Positions 7,710-16,882 of a DNA stretch of 64,000 nt are shown piece after piece; positions within the stretch are counted from its first letter, which is position 1, and every line of letters starts with the position of its first letter. The notes below the pieces were generated by a model, which ran no database searches, was not told where the DNA came from, and saw only the letters and a list, made by a program, of their open reading frames with translations. Origin of the DNA: JBGPLJ01 sp963826145 (GTDB taxonomy: Bacteria; Pseudomonadota; Gammaproteobacteria; Steroidobacterales; Steroidobacteraceae); contig CAWGVW010000002.1 of the NCBI GenBank assembly GCA_963826145.1, positions 434,001 to 498,000 of the forward strand. Reading direction: 5' to 3'. A program made the translations under genes and the position numbers.

Positions 7710-9667
7710 CGAGGCAATGCGAAAGCCACGAGCGAGTCGCTTTTCGTGGTGCCAAGGCCGGCGTAGCCGCCGGCGGCGATAACGATGTACTGGCGGCCGT
7801 CGAGCTCATAGGTCATGGGAGTCGCCTGGCCACCGCCAGGCAGCCGCCCTTTCCACAGCTCCGCGCCCGTCCGTACATCGAAGGCGCGCAGATAGTCATC
7901 CGCTGCCGCCCCCACAAAGACGAGGCCGCTGCGCGTAACGATCGGCCCGCCGATGCTCGGCACCCCCTTGTAGTACCAGAACGGCCACGGCGCGATGTCG
8001 CGCGTCGTGCCGAGCGGCACCTGCCACGCGATCTTGCCGTTCGCGAGATCCATCGCAACGAGCGAACCCCAAGGCGGTGCGATGCAGGGAATGCCAAAGC
8101 TCGACGCCAGCAGTTCGCGGCGCATGCCGTAGGGCGTGTTCCACATCGACGCGAACTCGGAGTCCCCGTACTTGCCGGATGAACGCATCGAGCCAAGCTC
8201 CGCCCGCGGCACGAGCGTTACGACCATTGGCAGGTCCATCACGACGGCAATGGCGAACTGATGCGCCGGATCGAACGCGACCCCGCCCCAGTTCGCGCCA
8301 CCCGCGTAGCCCGGTCGTTCGATCGTTCCCTTGGTGCTTGGAGGCGTGAAGATGCCATCGGACTTGAGCGGCTTTATCTTCTCCGCGCATTGCGCACGGT
8401 CGTAGAACGTGAGGCCCCACGCGTCGTTCTCCGTCACTCGGGCCCACGGCACGAGCGGAGGCAACGCAGAAATCGGCTGCGTCGGTGATGCGAATTCCTC
8501 GGGTACCGCGCCCTGCGGCACCGGCTTTTCGGTCACGGCAAATACGGGCTGACCGGTGTCGCGGTTGAAGACGAAGAGCTGGCCGGTCTTTGTCGCCTGA
8601 ATCACGACAGGCGTGCGCGTGCCGCCGCGGTTCAACTCGGCGACGACCGGCTGCGAGGCGACGTCATAGTCCCAGAGGTCGTGATGAATGAGCTGCTGGC
8701 TCCAGACCATGCGGCCCGTCGCGACATCGAGTGCAACGACGGAATTCGCCCAGCGATTGTCGCCGCGGCGCTCGCCGCCGAAGAAGTCGGGGCTCGCGGA
8801 TCCCGTCGGCACAAAGACGAGATTGCGGTCCGGCGCGACCGACAGGATGCTCCAGGCGTTCGCAGCGCCGGTCCAGTCGGCCGCTTGCTCCGGCACTTCG
8901 TCGAACTCCGGATTTGCGGCATCCTTCGGTATGCGTGCAGTCCGCGCAATTGGATCCCACTTCCATCGCAGCGCCCCGGTTCGAACGTCGTAAGCGCGCA
9001 CCACGCCAAGTTCCAGGTTGGTCGCGCGGTTGTCGCCGATCGACGATCCGGTGATGAGAGTCTCTCCCGCGATCGCGGGCGGCGACGTCACTGCGTAATC
9101 GGGACGATCCTGAAGGCGCACGCCACGGGAAAGGTCAACCGCGCCATTCACGCCGAAATCGGCGCAGGGCTTGCCCGACTTCGCATCGAGCGCAATCAAG
9201 CGCGCATCGAGCGTAGCGATGAAGATCCTTGCGCCACAAACCTCGTTCTTGTGCGCCGGGTCCGACCAGTAGGAGACGCCCCGCGAGGACATCTCGCTGT
9301 AGCGCACGCCGCGATTGAGCTTCGGATCGTAGCGCCAGCGCTCCCTGCCGGTCGCGGCATCAACGGCGAACACGATGGCGGTCGCCGTCGAGACATAGAG
9401 CGTGCGGCCGATGAGGATCGGGGTCGCTTCAAAAGTCAGCTTGTCGCTGCGCGCGAGATTCTCGCCGAGTTCCCCCGTATGAAAGGTCCACGCGGTTTCG
9501 AGAGCGGAGACGTTGCCGGCAGTCACTTGCGCCGCCGTTGAATACCGGCGGCCACCCGCATCGCCACCGTATGCAGACCAGTCCTCCGCCCGGACGGGCT
9601 TCGCCGTCACGAGCGCCGCCGCACCGATGAAGAGCAAGTAGAGCGCCGTCCTGCCAGCCTCGCACAT
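7706..9667 (-). CDS. PQQ-dependent dehydrogenase (quinoprotein), periplasmic
   Basis: 653 residues from ATG 9667, with AGGAG 8 bases upstream; the longer open frame upstream is not used. Signal peptide: LYLLFIGAAALVTAKPVRA. The mature protein begins with the typical DWSAYGGDAGGRRYS and carries repeated tryptophan-dock beta-propeller blades (LIALDAKSGKP, VVALDVATGRMVWS, LVAMDLANGKIAWQ). It resembles the propeller part of membrane-bound glucose/quinate dehydrogenases but lacks their N-terminal five-helix anchor. Substrate not predictable. No pqq biosynthesis genes are in the window. Confidence 0.88.
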   Translation of the reverse strand: MCEAGRTALYLLFIGAAALVTAKPVRAEDWSAYGGDAGGRRYSTAAQVTAGNVSALETAWTFHTGELGENLARSDKLTFEATPILIGRTLYVSTATAIVFAVDAATGRERWRYDPKLNRGVRYSEMSSRGVSYWSDPAHKNEVCGARIFIATLDARLIALDAKSGKPCADFGVNGAVDLSRGVRLQDRPDYAVTSPPAIAGETLITGSSIGDNRATNLELGVVRAYDVRTGALRWKWDPIARTARIPKDAANPEFDEVPEQAADWTGAANAWSILSVAPDRNLVFVPTGSASPDFFGGERRGDNRWANSVVALDVATGRMVWSQQLIHHDLWDYDVASQPVVAELNRGGTRTPVVIQATKTGQLFVFNRDTGQPVFAVTEKPVPQGAVPEEFASPTQPISALPPLVPWARVTENDAWGLTFYDRAQCAEKIKPLKSDGIFTPPSTKGTIERPGYAGGANWGGVAFDPAHQFAIAVVMDLPMVVTLVPRAELGSMRSSGKYGDSEFASMWNTPYGMRRELLASSFGIPCIAPPWGSLVAMDLANGKIAWQVPLGTTRDIAPWPFWYYKGVPSIGGPIVTRSGLVFVGAAADDYLRAFDVRTGAELWKGRLPGGGQATPMTYELDGRQYIVIAAGGYAGLGTTKSDSLVAFALPR

Positions 9668-9807
9668 GTTCCGATCTCCTTTTCGATCACAACGCGGGGC
9701 GAGTATTCCTGCAGCGTGCAAACCCGGCACGAACTTTGTGGCCGGCGGGACCAGGCGTGGGGCGAGCGGCATACCGGCTGTCCAGCCGGGTGCGGTAGGC
9801 TGACGCC

Positions 9808-10851
9808 ATGCGCAAGGCCCTCTACGTGATCTTCCCCGTGCTCTTTGGCCTCTACCTCGGGCTCAACGAGCTCATCGGCCGCGCCAATTCCAATCGCACG
9901 ATCGAATACTGGAAGCCGATCGCCTGGGAGATGACGAGCGTCATCGTCATCATGGTGCTGGTGCCGCTCATCTTCTGGTATGAGAAGCGCCATCCTCTCG
10001 AGGCACCGGGCCGGTGGCGCACGGCCGTTTTTCACCTCGGCGGCGCAGTCGCATTCTCCATCGTGCACGTGGTCGGCATGGTCACGATCCGGGAATTCAT
10101 CTACGTGCTGCATTCCGAGCACTACGACTACGGCAATCCCTGGCTCATGCTCGTCTTCGAATTTCAGAAGGACGTGATCACCTACACCATCGTCCTCCTG
10201 ATCGCGTTCACGATCCGGCAGTACCGGCGCCGGCGCGAAGGTGAAGTCCTGGCTGCCGAGTTGTCGCAAAGCGTGAGCGCCGCGCGGCTGCGCCAGCTCA
10301 CGGCGCAGATCGACCCGCATTTCATCTTCAATGCGCTGAACGCCATCTCGAACCGCATGCACGAGGACGTCGAGGCGGCAGACCGGATGATCACGCGCCT
10401 TGCGGACCTGATGCGCGCTGCCTACGAGACCGACGACAGCGTCTTCGTCGCACTCGGTCGGGAACTTGAGCTGCTGCGCGGCTACCTTGCGCTGATGGCC
10501 GAGCGTTACCGGGGGCAGCTCACCATTGAAGTGGATGTCGAGCCTGCACTCGAATCGCTGAAAGTCCCCCGCCTCCTGATCCAGCCCATCGTCGAGAACG
10601 CGCTCAAGCATGGGCTCGCGAATGGGCGCGGGTCGCTTCGAGTCGAAGTGCGCCGGCAAGGCGATCGTCTGACCTGCCTCGTCGCCGACAATGGCGTCGG
10701 CATCGCTTCGCCCATACGGATGGGGACGGGCTTGAGCAACGTCAGCCATAGGCTGGAACTTCTCTTTCCGGCGGCGCATGACTTTGAGATCGGACCGCAG
10801 GAGCCGACCGGCACGCGGGTGTGGTTCTCGATCCCGGTGGCCAGCACGTGA
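9808..10851 (+). CDS. LytS/AlgZ-type sensor histidine kinase
   Basis: 347 residues. Four membrane helices occupy residues about 5-140, followed by a His_kinase domain with phospho-acceptor H171 in QIDPHFIFNALNAIS, and an ATPase domain with RLLIQPIVENALKHG and DNGVGI. This architecture is the LytS/YehU class that pairs with LytTR regulators. Its last codon overlaps the regulator start as GTGA, so the two are one unit. The stimulus is unknown; the divergent PQQ dehydrogenase is a possible target. Confidence 0.9.
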   Translation: MRKALYVIFPVLFGLYLGLNELIGRANSNRTIEYWKPIAWEMTSVIVIMVLVPLIFWYEKRHPLEAPGRWRTAVFHLGGAVAFSIVHVVGMVTIREFIYVLHSEHYDYGNPWLMLVFEFQKDVITYTIVLLIAFTIRQYRRRREGEVLAAELSQSVSAARLRQLTAQIDPHFIFNALNAISNRMHEDVEAADRMITRLADLMRAAYETDDSVFVALGRELELLRGYLALMAERYRGQLTIEVDVEPALESLKVPRLLIQPIVENALKHGLANGRGSLRVEVRRQGDRLTCLVADNGVGIASPIRMGTGLSNVSHRLELLFPAAHDFEIGPQEPTGTRVWFSIPVAST

Positions 10852-11615
10852 CGCACAGCGTCGTGATCGTCGAGGATGAACCGCCCGCTCGCGCGAAGCT
10901 GCAACGGCTCCTCGCCGATGAGAAGGATTTTGCTGTCGTCGCGGAGGCCGATAACGTCGCTGCCGGCAGGGCGGCGCTCGCGAAGCATCGCCCCGCCGTC
11001 CTCTATCTCGATATCCAGCTCGGCGTGGAGTCCGGGTTCGATGTGCTCGACCCGCAATCGGGCGAACCGACGCCGATTGTCGTCTTCACGACGGCCTATT
11101 CCGAGTTTGCCGTGCGGGCATTCGAAGTTCAGGCGCTCGATTACCTGCTGAAGCCCTTCGATCGCGAGCGCTTCCTTCGCAGCGTCGAGCGGACGCGGGA
11201 TGCTCTGCGGCAGTCCGACGCGGCGGACGTCGAGGAGCGGGTCCGGCGCCTGCTGGCGTCGCTTCCCGAGCGCACACCGCCGCTTGGCCAGTTGCCGATA
11301 CGCGAGTCCGATCGCACGATCCTGGTGCCCGCCGAGGACATCCTGCGGCTCGCCGCCGCCGACAACTACGTCGAAGTCTTCACGCCCTCGCGCAAATACC
11401 TAGTGCGGGAAACGCTGACGGGTCTCGCCGCGCAACTCGACGCCGCGCGGTTCCTGAGAGTGCATCGCTCGCACATCGTCCGCGTCGATTTCATCCGCGA
11501 AATCCGGCCGTGGTTTCACGGCGACTTCCAGCTCGTGCTACGGGACGGCACCGAGGTCAATCTGAGCCGGCGCTTCAAGGCGCTGTTGCCAGCCGCCATC
11601 CGCGATCGCCTGTGA
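10848..11615 (+). CDS. LytTR-family response regulator
   Basis: 255 residues from GTG 10848, overlapping the kinase stop by GTGA. Receiver domain with acidic pair E9/D10, phospho-acceptor D55 (LYLDIQLG) and K102 (LLKPFD); C-terminal LytTR DNA-binding domain (ILRLAAADNYVEVFTPSRKYLVRETL ... FLRVHRSHIVRVDFI). Such regulators bind short imperfect direct repeats; no site could be picked confidently here. Confidence 0.93.
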   Translation: MTHSVVIVEDEPPARAKLQRLLADEKDFAVVAEADNVAAGRAALAKHRPAVLYLDIQLGVESGFDVLDPQSGEPTPIVVFTTAYSEFAVRAFEVQALDYLLKPFDRERFLRSVERTRDALRQSDAADVEERVRRLLASLPERTPPLGQLPIRESDRTILVPAEDILRLAAADNYVEVFTPSRKYLVRETLTGLAAQLDAARFLRVHRSHIVRVDFIREIRPWFHGDFQLVLRDGTEVNLSRRFKALLPAAIRDRL

Positions 11616-11625
11616 GCACTCCGGC

Positions 11626-12069
11626 CTAGAGCCAGCGTCGGACTTGCGCTTTGTAGGCGACGAAGGCGGCGCCGAAGATCTCTTCGAGGAACGCCTCTTC
11701 GCCGCGGATGAACTGCGTCGAAATAATCCAGAGAAAGCCAGGAATCGCGAGCCAGGGACCGAGTGTTCCGAAAGCGATCGCAACGCCGACCAGCACCAGC
11801 GCGAGGCCGAGATACATCGGATTGCGCGTATAGCGATAGACACCTGTCGTCACGAGGACCGTCGAGCGTTCGAACGGTATGACGGGCGTGCCTGCGCGCC
11901 GGAAGGTGCCGGCGCCGGTCGCGGACAGTGCGATGCCTGCAACGATCAACACCGCTCCCGAGAACGACCACGGCTGCGGGATGAGCCGCACGATCGGAAC
12001 GAAGAAGTGCAGGCCAGTCATTACGACGAGCGTGATCGCGAGCCAGACCGGCGGCAGGACCTTGCGCAT
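11626..12069 (-). CDS. Isoprenylcysteine carboxylmethyltransferase-family membrane protein
   Basis: 147 residues from ATG 12069. Four hydrophobic helices plus the family hallmark GVYRYTRNPMYLG, followed by E-rich FIRGEEAFLEEIFG and YKAQVRRWL. Members (ICMT/PEMT-like) are SAM-dependent methyltransferases of membrane substrates. It is convergent to the response regulator and 4 bases downstream of the small membrane gene at 12074. Confidence 0.82.
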   Translation of the reverse strand: MRKVLPPVWLAITLVVMTGLHFFVPIVRLIPQPWSFSGAVLIVAGIALSATGAGTFRRAGTPVIPFERSTVLVTTGVYRYTRNPMYLGLALVLVGVAIAFGTLGPWLAIPGFLWIISTQFIRGEEAFLEEIFGAAFVAYKAQVRRWL

Positions 12070-12073
12070 GAGA

Positions 12074-12268
12074 TCAGCGCGGCCCGCGCAGAATTCGGGC
12101 CGGCAGCAGGATGATCGCCCGCAGCAGCTCGAAGACCCCTTCCACCGCGATGCCAAGAATGCGGAACGGGATCGAGATGAGCCACACGATCGGCCACAGC
12201 ACTAGCGCGAGGAACGCAAGCGGCCAGCATACGACCAGGAGCAGCAACCAGAGCAAGAGACCTGCCAT
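12074..12268 (-). CDS. Small hydrophobic membrane protein
   Basis: 64 residues from ATG 12268, with GGAGG at good spacing. It is almost entirely two hydrophobic helices rich in Leu and Trp (MAGLLLWLLLLVVCWPLAFLALVL...). It is followed closely by the methyltransferase-like gene on the same strand. Function unknown. Confidence 0.6.
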   Translation of the reverse strand: MAGLLLWLLLLVVCWPLAFLALVLWPIVWLISIPFRILGIAVEGVFELLRAIILLPARILRGPR

Positions 12269-12335
12269 TTCGATCGACCTCCAGTGAGCGGACGGCGGCT
12301 GTGTTTGGGATATCACGCCGCAATTCAAGTGGCTG

Positions 12336-12791
12336 TCAACTCACCTCCACGACCAGCTCCACTTCCACGCACGCACCCATCGGCAGCTGCGCGACTCCGA
12401 ACGCGCTGCGCGCGTGTGCGCCGCGCTCGCCGAACACCGCCGCCAGGAGTTCCGAGCAGCCGTTCGCTACAAGATGCTGCTCGGTGTAGTCACCGGTCGA
12501 ATTGACGAGGCACAGGGCCTTGACGATGCGCTTCACCTTGTCGAGGCTGCCGAGCGCATCCTCAAGCGTCGCCATGAGATCGAGTGCAACTGCATGCGCG
12601 GCAATCTTGCCATCGGCGGTCGTCATGTTCCTGCCGAGCTGGCCGGCCCAGGGCTTGCCGTCCTTGCGCGCGATGTGTCCGGAGACGAACAGGAGATTCC
12701 CGGCGCGCGCCGCCATGACGAAGGCCGCGACGGGTTTGGCCGCCGCGGGCAACTGAATGCCAAGCTCACGAAGTCGGTCGTTGGTCGTCAC
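12336..12791 (-). CDS. RidA family protein (YjgF/UK114-like)
   Basis: 151 residues. The trimeric RidA fold is recognised from LLFVSGHIARKDGKPWAGQLG, the helix HAVALDLMATLEDALGSLDKVKRIVKALCLVNS, and the end FGVAQLPMGACVEVELVVEV. The arginine that binds the carboxylate of iminoacids in true RidA is not in its usual C-terminal place (V-A-Q-L-P), so deaminase activity is uncertain; this matches the longer 150-residue subgroup. Start GTG 12791 has AGGAG 8 bases upstream. Confidence 0.88.
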   Translation of the reverse strand: MTTNDRLRELGIQLPAAAKPVAAFVMAARAGNLLFVSGHIARKDGKPWAGQLGRNMTTADGKIAAHAVALDLMATLEDALGSLDKVKRIVKALCLVNSTGDYTEQHLVANGCSELLAAVFGERGAHARSAFGVAQLPMGACVEVELVVEVS

Positions 12792-12820
12792 GGTCGTTGC
12801 TCCTGCCAGTATCTTGCGGA

Positions 12821-13573
12821 TCAAGTGGCGACAGTTTGCCTCAAGGCGAGAAGCCGTTGTCCTTTGCGTAACTGGTCCATCACAGCGTGCAACCCGCAGC
12901 GCCGCGCTTGCGCGAGAATCTGCTCGCCGGAGACGCGCAACTTCGGGTAACTGCTCTTGATGATCCTCCAGGCGGTACCGGTCCATTCATGCACGATGTC
13001 CGTGACCCAGACTTTTTCCCTCTCGAAATGCAGTACGCACTGCATGATCCGATCGCGCTCCGCCCGCATCGTGAAAACGGCATCGCCGGCGTCCGGCAGG
13101 TGCAACTGTTCACGAAACTCGAGCACGAGGACGCCGCCCGGGACGAGCGAGCCTGCGGCCCGCTCGATCAGAGCATCGACGGCTTGCGCCCCGCCAAGAT
13201 GAGTGAGTGTGTCGCCGACGCACAGAATTACCGCAAACGGACCGTGCGCGGCAAAGGCTCCGAAATCGCTGAGATCGCCTTCGATCGGCGTGACGGCGAG
13301 CGCGGAACAGGTGACCTTGAGCTCATCGAGACATTCCCTGCTCGTATCGACGGCCGTCACCGCATAGCCGCGCTCGGCGAGCGCCCGCGAGTGGTAGCCG
13401 GGGCCCGAGCCGAGATCGAGCGCCGCCTTTGTGCCTTGCGGCCGCCCGATGTTGACGGCATCGAGCAGGGCGCGCGCGTTGGCAAGGCAGTTATCGAGCC
13501 CGCCCATCATCCAGGTGTAGCGCGGCGCAAGAAGCGACGCGTAATGCCGAATGGATTCCGTCGTGGCCGTCAT
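12821..13573 (-). CDS. Class I SAM-dependent methyltransferase
   Basis: 250 residues from ATG 13573 (GGAAGG upstream). SAM motif I AALDLGSGPGYHSRALAERG with the acidic end of strand 2 in VTAVDTS; VILCVGDTLTHL is motif IV-like. The C-terminal half is beta-rich (VWVTDIVHEWTGTAWRI). The substrate cannot be told. It lies 29 bases upstream of the ridA-like gene and may be cotranscribed with it. Confidence 0.87.
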   Translation of the reverse strand: MTATTESIRHYASLLAPRYTWMMGGLDNCLANARALLDAVNIGRPQGTKAALDLGSGPGYHSRALAERGYAVTAVDTSRECLDELKVTCSALAVTPIEGDLSDFGAFAAHGPFAVILCVGDTLTHLGGAQAVDALIERAAGSLVPGGVLVLEFREQLHLPDAGDAVFTMRAERDRIMQCVLHFEREKVWVTDIVHEWTGTAWRIIKSSYPKLRVSGEQILAQARRCGLHAVMDQLRKGQRLLALRQTVAT

Positions 13574-13709
13574 GACGGGCCTTCCCGGGTTGCTGCCGTA
13601 TGATCCTTGCCGGTTATCGTATTGGCATGCCCGCAACGGGGGCAATGGCCACTTGGCCGTTCGAGCCTGACCGACAATATTCTCCCGGGCCCTGCGTCTA
13701 CAGGGCCGT

Positions 13710-14294
13710 ATGAGCGCAGCCACTGCCGCCGCCATGACCCAGGAACAGAATCGCCGCATCGCCGAGACCGTGGCCCGCGAGGGCGGTCGGCTGCGTAATT
13801 TCATCCGCCGGCGCCTGCCAGACCCGCGCGATGCCGAAGATCTCCTGCAGGACGTCCTGATTGAGTTCGTCGAGGAATACCGGCTCATGCGGCCCATCGA
13901 GCAGGCAGGCGCCTGGCTCTATCGCGTGGCCCGCAACCGCATGACGGATTGGTTCCGGCGGCGCTCGGTGCGCCGGCAGGTCGAAACCGGCCAGGCCACC
14001 GAGATCGCCGAGGAGCGCTGGGAAGATCTGCTGCCGGCGCCGGAGGACGGCCCGGAGTCCCGTTTTGCACGCGCCGTCCTCATCGAGGAAATCGAAGCCG
14101 CGCTCGATGAGTTACCGGACGAGCAGCGCGAGGCATTCATCGCCCATGAATTCGACGGGCGAAGCTTTCGCGAGCTCGCCGCAGAGCTTGGCGTCGGCGT
14201 CAACACACTGTTGGCACGCAAACACTACGCGGTACGACACCTGCGGCAGCGGCTTGCGGTCATCCACGAGGAATTTCAGGAAGATCAGAGGTGA
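13710..14294 (+). CDS. ECF-type RNA polymerase sigma factor
   Basis: 194 residues. Region 2 spans about residues 25-95 (DPRDAEDLLQDVLIEFVEEY, then AWLYRVARNRMTDWFRRR), and region 4 about 125-185 (LDELPDEQREAFIAHEFDGRSFRELAAELGVGVNTLLARKHYAVRHLRQRL). The following gene, 7 bases downstream, encodes a small membrane protein, the usual place for an anti-sigma factor. I could not identify an autoregulatory promoter in the 136-base gap upstream. Confidence 0.92.
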   Translation: MSAATAAAMTQEQNRRIAETVAREGGRLRNFIRRRLPDPRDAEDLLQDVLIEFVEEYRLMRPIEQAGAWLYRVARNRMTDWFRRRSVRRQVETGQATEIAEERWEDLLPAPEDGPESRFARAVLIEEIEAALDELPDEQREAFIAHEFDGRSFRELAAELGVGVNTLLARKHYAVRHLRQRLAVIHEEFQEDQR

Positions 14295-14301
14295 AAGTGT
14301 C

Positions 14302-14640
14302 ATGAGAAATCGATTCGTTCGTATGGCCGGCATTGCCGTGCTGGTTGTGCTCGTTCTGGCGCTCGTCGGCTTCGTCGTCATGCAGCTCTGGAACTCGCTG
14401 CTGCCGCCGCTCTTCGGCCTCAAGGCCATCGGCTACTGGCAGGCGGTTGGGCTCCTCGTACTGACTCGCATCCTCTTCGGCGGTCTCGGTCGCCGCGGCG
14501 GCCACGGGCACTGGCGGTCGCGCTGGCGGAAACGCTGGCAGGAACGTTGGGAGCAGATGTCGCCCGAAGAGCGGGAGAAATTCCGCGCCGGCATGGGGGC
14601 GCGCTGCGAAGATTGGCACAGCGAGCCGAAGAGCAGCTGA
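14302..14640 (+). CDS. Small membrane protein paired with the ECF sigma factor
   Basis: 112 residues: one N-terminal membrane helix (IAVLVVLVLALVGFVVMQLW), a second hydrophobic stretch (GYWQAVGLLVLTRILFGGLG), then a strongly basic, Trp-rich cytoplasmic-looking tail (HWRSRWRKRWQERWEQMSPEEREKF). It does not carry a zinc-binding HxxxCxxC anti-sigma motif. The close coupling to the sigma gene suggests a regulatory partner, but this is inference. Confidence 0.78.
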   Translation: MRNRFVRMAGIAVLVVLVLALVGFVVMQLWNSLLPPLFGLKAIGYWQAVGLLVLTRILFGGLGRRGGHGHWRSRWRKRWQERWEQMSPEEREKFRAGMGARCEDWHSEPKSS

Positions 14641-14643
14641 TCG

Positions 14644-15741
14644 CTACGCCGTGCCCCAGATGTCGCCCAGCACCCGGTGGAAGTTTTCGCCGAGCACCTT
14701 GTCAACGACCGCGGCCGGGTAGCCGCGGTCGTGCAACCGGGAAGCGATGATCTGCATGTGCTGGGCATTGTTGAGTTCCGGCACGAAGGGCAGCCGGTCT
14801 TCCTCCGGCGCCGCAATGCCCGTGCGCTTGCGTTCCGCCATGTCGAGCTCCATCGCCTTGCGCGCCTCGTCGCTCAGGGTGAAGCCGGCGATGGCGCCAT
14901 CCGTACCGATGCCCACGTGATCCGTGCCGGCGATGTCGAGCGCATGCACGAGATGCGCGACGACATGTTCGGTGGTCGGCACGGTCGGGCTCGCGACGAG
15001 GTACGGCATGAAGTAGATGCCGACGACGCCACCCCGATCGGCGAGCGCCTTCAGGTTCTCGTCGGTCTGGTTGCGCGGATGATCGTGCACGGCCCGGCAG
15101 CCCGTGTGCGTGATGAGCGCGGGCGGCTTTGATTTCGCGATCGCTTCGGCGGTCGTGCGCATGCCGGCATGACCGAGATCGACCGCGATACCCTCGGCAT
15201 TCATGCGCTCGATGAGGGTGAAGCCTGCTCGGCTCAAACCGCCGTTGCCGGGCTCCAGGCACCCGTCACCGAAGAGGCCACGGTTATTGTAGGTGAGCTG
15301 CATGATGCGTACGCCGAGTTGCCGGAACGTCTCGAGCTGTTCGCCGTGCGCGCCTAGCGGCTGCGGGTGCTGAAACCCAAGGAGCAGCGCGACCTGCTTG
15401 TTGCGCGCGGCGGCCGCGATTTCGGAATGACGGCGAGCGAGCAGCCAGAGCGAGGGGTCCGAATCGGCAAGTGCTTGCGCGTACGCCACCTGCGAGACGG
15501 CGTCCTCGAATGTCGCCGACGAGACGGTCCAGTTGATCGCCGTGACTCCCGAAGCGCGGATGTCGCGCACCCGGTCTGCGCTGACCGGCAGCGGGTCGCC
15601 AAAGTCCGCGGCGGACGACAATGCGTCGAATACGACGCGCGCGGGCGGCGCTGCTTTCTTGTTGGCGCCAATAGCGACGGACACCGGCAGGCTGCCGATA
15701 CCCGCGACCGTGACTGCGGTCAGGAATTGCCTTCTCCGCAC
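14644..15741 (-). CDS. Membrane dipeptidase family (M19) protein, N-terminal metal motif absent
   Basis: 365 residues with a twin-arginine-like signal (MRRRQFLTAVTVAGIGSLPVSVAIGA), so exported. M19 features: GFQHPQPLG, GIAVDLGHAG (metal ligand region), LITHTGCRAVHDHPRNQTDE, and HVGIGTD. The family normally starts with a D-G-H-N-D type motif giving two zinc ligands; here that place reads VVFDALSSAADFGDPLP and lacks the His-x-Asp. It is therefore a divergent subgroup or inactive as a binuclear dipeptidase. It is followed on the plus side by the convergent sigma operon. Confidence 0.85.
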   Translation of the reverse strand: MRRRQFLTAVTVAGIGSLPVSVAIGANKKAAPPARVVFDALSSAADFGDPLPVSADRVRDIRASGVTAINWTVSSATFEDAVSQVAYAQALADSDPSLWLLARRHSEIAAAARNKQVALLLGFQHPQPLGAHGEQLETFRQLGVRIMQLTYNNRGLFGDGCLEPGNGGLSRAGFTLIERMNAEGIAVDLGHAGMRTTAEAIAKSKPPALITHTGCRAVHDHPRNQTDENLKALADRGGVVGIYFMPYLVASPTVPTTEHVVAHLVHALDIAGTDHVGIGTDGAIAGFTLSDEARKAMELDMAERKRTGIAAPEEDRLPFVPELNNAQHMQIIASRLHDRGYPAAVVDKVLGENFHRVLGDIWGTA

Positions 15742-15750
15742 GGGATCACC

Positions 15751-16830
15751 TCAGGCTATGTACTTCGTCTTTCTTGCCATGACATCGCGAATGAGCTCGA
15801 CGGCCGTGCGCTCGCACGGCGGCAGCTCGACGGTGGACTTTCCGAGTGGCGTGACTCGCTCACCCCAGCGCACGAGATGCGCGCACCAGGTAAGGCCTCC
15901 GCCAAAGCCCGTGAGCAGGAGCAGCGAGCCGGGGCGTATGCGACCTTCTTCGAGCGCCTCGCAGAGCGCGACCGGAACGGTGGCTGACGACATGTTGCCG
16001 TAGCGCTGCACGTTCACGAAGACACGGTCCATCGGAATGTGCGCCCGCTTCGCCACGGCCTCGATGATGCGAAGGTTTGCCTGGTGCGGCACTACGAGCT
16101 CGATCTGGTCGGCGGCCGCTTGGCATCGGGCCAGTACTTCCTCGCACGCATGGCTCATGCCGTGTACCGCCCGCTTGAATACTTCCGGGCCGTCGAACTG
16201 CCAGGTGCATTCGCCGTAGAGCTTGCCGAGGTTCGCGTAGCGGCCGCCCATCCCGTGCACCGCCAGAATGTCACGCGATTCGCCGTAGCAGCCGAGCTTC
16301 TCGGCGATGACCCCCTCCTCCTTCTGCGTCGCCTGCAGAACTACGGCGGCGGCGCCGTCGCCGAAGAGCACGGCGACATTGCGGTTCGTCCAATCCATGA
16401 AGGGGCTGATGAGTTCCGCGCCGATGATTAGTGCATTCTTCACGATGCCGCTGCGGATCATCGCGGTAGCGGTCGACAGGCCGTAGAGAAAACTGGTGCA
16501 CGCCGTGTTGACGTCCATGGCCGCGCAAGCCGGCGCGCCGATACGGCGCTGCAACCCGGATGCCATGTTGGGCACCTGCTCGTCATGACTGCAGGTCCCG
16601 AAGACGATCAGCTCGATGTCGTGGCCCGCAATGCCCGCGGCGGCCAGGGCGCGCTCCGCGGCGACGTAGGCCATTTCCCCCAGCAGAACGTGGGAGACGC
16701 GCCGCTCGTGAATGCCCGTGCGCTGCGTGATCCAGTCGTCGGTCGTCTCGAGGAAGGCCTCGAGATCCTTGTTCGACAGCACCGCGGGCGGCAGGCACTT
16801 GCCCCAGCCGACGATTGCGGCATGCTGCAT
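15751..16830 (-). CDS. 3-oxoacyl-ACP synthase III (FabH-like)
   Basis: 359 residues from ATG 16830. Condensing-enzyme triad visible: C111 in AMDVNTACTSFLYG, H250 in VPHQANLRIIEA and N280 in RYGNMSSATVP; the GFGGGLTW end is also present. Tandem position near a dipeptidase rather than a fab cluster, and extra C-terminal residues (SWGERVTPLGK.. onward), suggest a specialised paralogue rather than the housekeeping FabH. It initiates fatty-acid or polyketide-type chains from an acyl-CoA. Confidence 0.9.
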   Translation of the reverse strand: MQHAAIVGWGKCLPPAVLSNKDLEAFLETTDDWITQRTGIHERRVSHVLLGEMAYVAAERALAAAGIAGHDIELIVFGTCSHDEQVPNMASGLQRRIGAPACAAMDVNTACTSFLYGLSTATAMIRSGIVKNALIIGAELISPFMDWTNRNVAVLFGDGAAAVVLQATQKEEGVIAEKLGCYGESRDILAVHGMGGRYANLGKLYGECTWQFDGPEVFKRAVHGMSHACEEVLARCQAAADQIELVVPHQANLRIIEAVAKRAHIPMDRVFVNVQRYGNMSSATVPVALCEALEEGRIRPGSLLLLTGFGGGLTWCAHLVRWGERVTPLGKSTVELPPCERTAVELIRDVMARKTKYIA

Positions 16831-16882
16831 GGCGTGAACCCCCAATGGCGAGGGCGCAAGATTAACACCGGCGGCGAGACGC

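Noticed and set aside
9607..10779. 390-residue minus-strand frame over the sensor kinase
   Set aside because: Antisense shadow; the kinase frame has all its motifs.
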